Shown here in pieces: positions 57,611 to 64,000 of a stretch of 64,000 bases of DNA. Source of the stretch: Larix kaempferi (Eukaryota; Streptophyta; Pinopsida; Pinales; Pinaceae); contig BSBM01000068.1 of NCBI GenBank assembly GCA_027924585.1, forward strand, positions 9,937,001 to 10,001,000. Reading direction: 5' to 3'. The notes under the pieces are model-generated. The model was not told where the DNA came from. It made no database searches and was given only the letters and a program-made list of their open reading frames with translations. The position numbers were made by a program, and so were the translations under genes. The number at the start of each line of letters is the position of its first letter. Position 1 is the first letter of the stretch.

Positions 57611-57792
57611 TTAAGTTTTGTTTTATATTTGTAATTAAGTTTTTTTTTAATTTTTGGAGGCTGCCAACAGGCCCAGCACCCGAACATATAAGAAATTTAA
57701 AAAAAACATAAATAATTTACATAAACATTAAATACAAAATTACAAATAAAATTTAAAAAAAAACTTAATTACAAATATAAAACAAAACTTAA
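57611..57792. repeat. Inverted repeat with 29-bp perfect arms
   Basis: Bases 57611-57639 are the exact reverse complement of 57764-57792 (AT-rich). The loop holds a GGCTGCC-containing segment. Confidence 0.9.
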
Positions 57793-57848
57793 TTAGTTGT
57801 TAAGTTTTAAACTTTTATGTTATTTATGTTTTTGTTTTGGGCCCTGTA

Positions 57849-57906
57849 GGCTGTGATGGCAGCCTACACAAGCCTCCCCAGGGCTGTGGAGGCTGCCATC
57901 ACAGCC
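57849..57906. repeat. GGCTGTGATGGCAGCC inverted repeat
   Basis: Sixteen-base arms 57849-57864 and 57891-57906 are exact reverse complements. A third, partial copy lies at about 57955-57977, and a related GCAGCCTCCACAGGCTGCC lies near 57391. They sit 5' of the transposase start. Confidence 0.88.
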
Positions 57907-59606
57907 CACAGTCCTATAGGCTGCCCCCTGTGGTTGCCTATAGTTCAGTGGGTTGTGATGGCAGCCTCCACAGCCTGCCAGAAATGAATTAGATTTTTTT
58001 TTTAAATAAAAAATAAAAATATTTTATTTTTAATTTATAACTAAAAATTCATTTTAATTTTTTTTCCACTGTCAGATTGTCATCCATGGCACCTAAGGGA
58101 AGACCTAGAAGGCCTCTTGATAAAGCATGGGAACATTGTGTCTGAGTGGTCCCAAGGCAAGACAATCAAGTAAAGTGCAAATATTGTCCAACGACTATGT
58201 ATGGGGGCATAAACAGGCTAAAACACCACCTAGGTCGAGTTGTGTGCAAGGATGTTGTAGTTTGTGATGGTTGCCCTGAAGAAGTCACAGCGGAAATGCT
58301 CACTGCTTTGGAAGGCATCAAAGAACAAAATGCCAAAAGAACTAGGATAAGGTTTGAAGCAGCAGGGATGGGCAAATCTCCAATGGGACCTCCAGGTAGT
58401 TGCTCATCAAGGTTTGCACCAAGTGCTGCACCAAGTCCATCTATCACCTCTCCTTTCTTCCTTCCTCGTACGACCACGGGATCTCAACCAACCTTGGACA
58501 TCTTTAATGAAAGGAAAAGGAAGGAGGCAGATATGGCAGTGAGGAAGTTTTGGTACCATGACAGCCTATCATTCAACATTGCAAGGTCTCCATTTTATCA
58601 GCCCATGGTAGATGTTATTGCAAGCGCTGGCCCTGGATACAAAGCCCCCTGATACAGTGCACTTAGGGGGAAAGATCTAGATGAGGAGTTCCAGTGCGTC
58701 AAGGCATAGTTGGAGAGCATTAAAAGCTCATGGGAGTTTACAGGTTACACAATCTTGTCAGATGGGTGGACAAATCAGAGGAGTAGAACGATCATAAATT
58801 TTCTTGTGGCTTGCCCTAGAGGAACCATGTTCCTGAAATCTGTTGATGCATCTTTGCATGTGAAAGATGCAAATCTAATATTTACATTGTTAGCAGAGGT
58901 TGTGGAAGAAGTGGGGGCCAAACATGTTGTCCAAGAAATCACGGACAACGCAGCAAATTATGTGGCAGCAGGTAAATTGCTTTGTGCAAAATACCCTACT
59001 CTTTTTTGGACCCCTTGTGATGCCCACTGTATAGATTTGATTTTGGAGGACATTGGGAAGTTGGAGTGGGTGCAAGATGTGGTTCATGAGTGCAAACAAA
59101 TGACCAAGTACATTTATAACCATGCTTGGGTGTTGAGCCTTATGAGAGAGCACACAAAAGGTGAGCTCAGTCGCCCTGTTGTCACATTGTTTGCAACCAA
59201 CTTTCTCTCCCTCCTAAGCCTTCTTAATGAGTACCAAGCATTGAGACGGATGGTTAGTAGGAGGGAATGGATACATTATAAGGACAGCACAAAACCAGAT
59301 GCAATGGCTATGAGCTTGTCTGTCCATAGAGATAGTTTATGGGAGGAAGTCACTGAGATTGTCAACATGACAGAACCACTTGTGAAAGTGTTGAGAATCA
59401 TGGATGGTGACAAACCACCAATGGGGTATGTTTATGAGGGGATGGACATGGCCAAAGAGGCCATCAAGGTCTTCTATAAGGGGGATGAATCAAAATATCT
59501 TCCTATATGGGATATTATTGATTCCAGGTGGGACAGGCAGCTACATTCACCATTACATGCAGCAGGGGCATATCTCAATCCGAGCATATTCTATAATGAA
59601 GGGTCA

Positions 59607-62600
59607 TGTTATCCACTAAATTGCACTTAGTGGATTCCTAGTGAACCGTTAAAGTTGTGAACATGATCAATGTTCATCATCAGTGTTCCGAGATCCATCA
59701 GGCAAAATTTTTTGCCCTTTGTAATAATTTGCATGTCCAGACCCTATGGGGATTTTGTGATAAGTTGGTCTAGCATGAGGTTTTTATGAAAGGCTTGGCC
59801 TTCCTCAACGTTTGTTATCAGGGAAATACTCTAGAGTGTTTTTTCCTTAGGGATTATGCGTTACTATTCAGTGTCGTATAATTCCCGAGTTTTTCACTCA
59901 CACCTCCAAAGCTGGAGTATTTCCATGATGGTGAATTTTGAGGGGTTATTAAAACCTATTGGAATGTATTTTTGTAACATGCTAGCCATCAGTATTGAGT
60001 CATATGGGCATGCACTAGGTCCCTTAGGATTTTTGAGTCATTCTAAGAAAATTAAATTTTCTCAGTTTATGAGATTTTTTAATAATTTAATTAAAAAATG
60101 AGAAAAGTGATAAAAGATGGGTTAGGAGGTGAAATTGGACATGGGGGTGCTCGTTTTCTAACCCAGAGCTCCCATAAAACCCCTAAACCCACTTTTCCTA
60201 AGTTTTGAGTGAATAGTATTCACTTAAATCATTTTCTCTCAAAAATATTAAAAATGAATTATTTAATTCAAGAATAATGGATTTGGAGAAAATCCAAACT
60301 CCTAAAATAATGGTGGGTGGTCTGGGAGTTGGCTGAGTTGAGTTGGCAGTTCATTTAAGGAAAAATCCCAATCCCATAGATCAACGAAATGTGTTGGAAT
60401 CAAATCTCCTTTGATTGGCAATCAAATCAGGGAGAATATTGAGGAAATAAATGATGATTTGATTGAAGATTGGAGATCCACAAAAGGGGGGGCGAATTTG
60501 TGGTTGGAGAGGTGTCAAGTGGAGGTTGAAAAGTGTCAAATGGTTGGAGAAATGTGTCATTAACCTCCCCAAACCCCTCAAATGTGTCAACAAGCCTTTT
60601 CCAAGTGTATCAATCCATTTCTCCAAGTGTCAAAGATGATCTATCTTGGGAAGTGCACCTCCCCCTCTCTCATTTTTCTATAAGAGCAAGTTCATGCTCC
60701 ATCTTTCTCAAGTAGTGTGGATGCATAGAACCTCTGCCAAATTGTAATTGTTGTTTACTGAATATATTGTTGAAAGGCTTTGGAGGTCCATCATTGTGCA
60801 AATGTATTGAGCTTATTGAGGTGAAATTGTTCTTACTATTTGTTCATGCTTTCATACTTTGGTATATCTAGCATATTGTATTGATTAAACATTTGCAGTT
60901 GTCAATTTGTTTAATTGTGGATGAGTTTTAGAGGTAGAGAAGTAGCCAACTGTATTCAGTTATACTTAGGCTCTTCTTCATTTCTTTGATTTCTAACACG
61001 CTAGATCTATTAATTTGTATGTTGAGCTTGTTCTTTGTAAGCTGCAGATCACAGGAAACCCACAAGGATTAGAACTCGGTTGAAGCTTCTATTCTTTGGG
61101 CAACATATTTTTACTTACATTTTGTTACAGGATTCTCCAAGTAGCAACTCCAACAAGCAAGTTTTGGCTTGGATAGATCCATTCTCTTCTCTACAAAACA
61201 AAATTCAAACCCTCTCTTACTTTTCCGTTTTGTTTTGCAAAGTGTAGATCTATCATACTTAGCTTATCTTTCAGATCTATAGCGCTTTGGCATATTGTTA
61301 GTTAGATCTAAGTACTTTAAAAAAGCTAAATTTTTTGAAATTTTTCTAAGTGTAAATTTTTTCAATTTTTATTTTTATTTTTCTATTGTGTTTGCCATCA
61401 CATTCTAAGAGTTTTACTTGCTGGTTTTTAGCAGGTCCAAGGAAAAAGAGGAGGAAGCTCTGGCGAAAAATCGATAAAACTTGCCAAAAACACCTTCCAA
61501 GGGACCCATTTTAGCATTGTTTCAAAGTTTCAGCTTGTAAGCCCTTAGATCCAAGTCTAAAAAGACTAAGAGGCACTTTTATTTGAGCATAATTGTAAAA
61601 TCTTAAACGAGAGCAATGGGGTAACCAACACCCACACCCCATCCCCCCTGGGGGGATTTGTGTATTTTGTAAATTTCGTGAGATTGCATTTTTCTAACTC
61701 CACCAACTCACACACTCACTATTTAAGTGCAGGGTGTATCTTTTATTTATATTTCATATGTTAATCCATTTTTATTTTGCAAAAGTAAAGTAGAAATAAA
61801 ACCACTCTCCGTCGCCACGAAGTATGCTCTCACCTCCACCCAAAGGCATTTGCTGATTAGTGGAGGTTGATCAGAAAAGTGACGCATACATTTGGCCATC
61901 ATATATTTCCTTTACGTTTTGTCTTTTATTTCCATAGTTTAATTGCTTAATAAAAAGAACCCAAAGTCTCTTGAACTTAGCTGAAAAGCAAGTCAAGAGC
62001 GCTCTCTGTCGGAGGGCCAATGGTTACTTGTTTCAAACTTGAATAAACATTTCGCCACCAATACGTATGCTCTACTCTTTTTGGGATACACAGAAATAGT
62101 TGGGAGCATTCTTTAATTTCCACATTAATTTAATCAGTCACCTAATAAAATTAACTACCCACAAGATAAGTGAAAATCCGGCACTTCGAATAGATTTTGT
62201 GTGGGCAAATTTTGCCTAGGGACGCTGGATCACTGTACTTAGACCTTGGGGCACCGTTAGACTACATACTTGTTTGGTGTAGTGTTGAACACGCGCTCAC
62301 GGCTTCGGTAGCCAACATGTCCTTATACGGAGCCACCAATCTCTAAATTTCCTCCTCTCCGTACCTTACGGCATCTCGAGAGTTTCCCCTTTTTCCCTAA
62401 TCAAGATTCATAATTAATAATTTAAAATCAGCCAAGAGACAATTGCACAACATTTCCTTTTTCCAGCATTGTCATTTTCACACTGTGTTTGACTCCATAA
62501 GGCACTGGTCCTTACACTTTTTCATTTGCTTTTTATCAATATCAAGTTATCGTGCATCTTTTATAATTCACAGTGATTATTTGAACTCATGCTGGTGAAA

Positions 62601-62877
62601 GCTATTTAAACTTTGTTGCAATTACATCTTGAACCTTTTAATCAAAAACTCCCAAAAAACAACTTAATAAACAACCCATCAACTAATTGGAAGACCCTAA
62701 TAACCTTAGTAACTTTCCATAGGGACTACCCCCCTTGGCTTTCGTTGGGAATTTTGCCTAAACGAAGGAGTCAAGAACCAAGTGACATACTTGACTCGAG
62801 ACTTACCACCAAGGACACACCAAGCGGCAGCATAGATTTCTGTTGCAACAAAGACGGTGTATGATCCGGCGGCAACA
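59607..62877 (+). repeat. 3.27-kb LTR-like insertion inside hAT transposase
   Basis: It starts TGTTATCCACTAAATTGC and ends CGGCGGCAACA. Flanking 5-mers GGTCA (59602-59606) and GGTCT (62878-62882) match at four of five bases. Removing it with one 5-mer restores the transposase frame exactly. A TATA-like TTTTCTATAAGAGC lies at about 60674. No coding domain, PBS or PPT is seen, so it is probably a solo LTR, here assumed plus strand from the TATA box. Confidence 0.72.
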
Positions 62878-63051
62878 GGTCTAAAATTCAAAAGGATCCT
62901 GAGGTGATGAGAGGTATGATGATATGCATTGAGAGGATGTACCCCAATTAAGAGACTCAAGACTTAATCAATATGCAGTGAGATATGTACAAGGAATCAT
63001 CTGTCATGTTTGGATTTAGCTCAACACGTCTCAGGGAGAAGAAAATGCCAT

Positions 63052-63155
63052 GTAAGATTCAATTCGTAATTCGTTAAATTTTATTTTGCTAGTTTTATTT
63101 TTCAAGTTTGACATTGCAAAACTTGTAATCTTTGTTTATTTGTTTTTTGTAACAG
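63052..63155 (+). other. Intron in hAT transposase gene
   Basis: GTAAGATT donor at 63052 and TTTTTTGTAACAG acceptor ending 63155 (104 bp, AT-rich). It separates codons ending ..REKKMP from the DHWWLDCG-like start of the hATC exon, both of which match plant hAT transposases. Confidence 0.7.
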
Positions 63156-64000
63156 ACCATTGGTGGTTAGATTGTGGTGCTGAGGCACCACAACTATAGG
63201 AATTCGCCATCAGAATCTTGAGTCGGCCTTGCAGCGCTTCAGGTTGTGAGCGCAATTGGTCAGTATTCGAGCACATCCACACCAAAAGCGCAACAGGTTG
63301 GAGCATGAGAGGTTGGAGAAGTTGGTCTACATATACTACAACCTTCGGATGCTCACAAAACAGCTGCGGGCAAAGGATTTGGATCCAATTTTATTGGATC
63401 AAATTGATCTAGTCTTTGATTGGGTAGTGGAGGATGAAGCTCCTTCTGATTTGGCTTGGCTTGATGAAGAGACCGAGGGTCCCTCTGGTGTACCATTTTC
63501 TAAAATGGAAATGCCAAACACACCTGCATCACAGTTGATTTTTCCATCTAGTGATGTTGTCACTAGCTCTAGTAGGGCCTATACTAGGCGTTCCACTGCT
63601 CGTAGTCATGCATGAGAATCGAGTTTGGACTTGGAGACACTATCTTTTTTTTATTTTCTAGTTATGTTTACCTATGTATATGAACTTGGTACTATTTTGG
63701 AATGTGTTCAAGGAATCATCTTTCAGTTCACTATTTTGCATACAAATATGGAGTGTCAAATGTTGTATTATTAATTTTTATGAGATGATCTAATGAATTT
63801 CTGCATAGAATTGTTTTTATAACTTATATGGATTAGAAATGTCATTATCTATGTTTTTTGTGCTTAAAAGTTACCACATTTTTAGTTTTTTTCATATTTT
63901 TCATATTTGTCGAGTCTTTGCCGAGTCTGCCAAGTCCCAAGCCAGCCGAGTATTTGACGAGTCCGAGTCTGACTACACTGCATTTGAGAGAGATGGATGG

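Larger units (their letters stand above)
58086..63615 (+). pseudogene. BED-finger hAT transposase, interrupted
   Basis: Probable ATG at 58086. BED zinc finger: CKYC at 58176-58187 and RLKHHL with its histidine pair at 58224-58229. DUF659 core from about 58540, with SDGWTN, the catalytic-type ITDNAANY and the C-x2-H motif TPCDAHCIDLIL near 59010. Stops at 58143 (TGA), 58650 (TGA) and 58707 (TAG) are all in the same frame. At 59606 an LTR-like insertion begins; after 62878 the frame resumes with KIQKDPEVMRG, then has TAA near 62948 and TGA near 62979. An intron follows at 63052-63155, and the C-terminal hATC dimerisation domain (CERNWSVFEHIHTK, RLEKLVYIYYNLR) runs to the stop at 63613. It acts in the nucleus by excising and inserting the element; this copy is inactive as written. 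Confidence 0.88.
56979..63980 (+). mobile_element. Complete hAT transposon with nested LTR insertion
   Basis: A perfect 8-bp duplication CATTTGAG flanks it (56971-56978 and 63981-63988). Left end CAGTGTAGTCATACT and reversed right end CAGTGTAGTCAGACT are strong inverted repeats, with CCGAGT/ACTCG-rich subterminal regions at both sides (57000-57130, 63909-63970). It encodes a BED-finger hAT transposase and is 7.0 kb including a 3.27-kb insertion; without that, about 3.7 kb. Confidence 0.93.

Noticed and set aside
57300-58080. Telomere- or centromere-like satellite
   Set aside because: AT-rich with inverted repeats, but no tandem unit; it is the 5' non-coding part of the second hAT.

Overview
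The window looks like nuclear DNA of a land plant with a large, repeat-filled genome. A gymnosperm is my guess, at low confidence. No prokaryotic gene organisation is visible. Almost all recognisable sequence is transposable element: Ty1/copia and Ty3/gypsy LTR retrotransposons, solo LTRs, hAT DNA transposons, a hAT-type MITE, LINE fragments and one tRNA-derived SINE. Most sit inside one another. The only recognisable host-gene piece is one MLO-like exon near 16.9 kb. Boundaries were set by hand from terminal motifs, primer-binding sites (PBS), polypurine tracts (PPT), inverted repeats and target-site duplications (TSDs).

Layout. 1-2.45 kb: old LTR-element debris, minus strand. 2.45-16.57 kb: a chimeric copia carrying a 4.5-kb gypsy-type LTR and, at 9148-15882, a complete young copia (TSD TACCT) with PBS, gag-pol and PPT. 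16.85-17.1 kb: the MLO-like exon. 17.1-22.45 kb: two rearranged minus-strand copia elements. 22.45-26.64 kb: LINE pieces around a 765-bp hAT-type MITE (23137-23901). 30.7-34.58 kb: a hAT (30879-34468, TSD CTCATGAG) inside the C-terminal reading frame of an older hAT. 37.0-40.74 kb: a third gypsy-type LTR interrupted by a solo copia LTR (TSD GGATA). 41.65-42.35 kb: a copia LTR with PBS. 42.6-53.35 kb: a decayed gypsy pol (minus strand) holding a SINE and a solo LTR (TSD ACTCC), itself holding a younger opposite-strand solo LTR (TSD GTATC). 53.7-56.97 kb: tandem repeats and an array of short hairpins (56.29-56.85 kb). 56979-63980: a complete hAT (TSD CATTTGAG) whose transposase gene is split by a 3.27-kb LTR-like insertion.

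Working together: only the young copia and the two hATs keep nearly all the parts needed to move, and all three reading frames are broken. Broken frames in the copia and the second hAT carry mostly TAG and TGA stops, as expected from C-to-T decay of methylated DNA. Many single LTRs show that LTR-LTR recombination has been active.

The least explained signals are the hairpin array at 56.29-56.85 kb and a degenerate motif array of about 23-bp spacing inside the copia LTRs. I found no evidence of a novel protein-based system.
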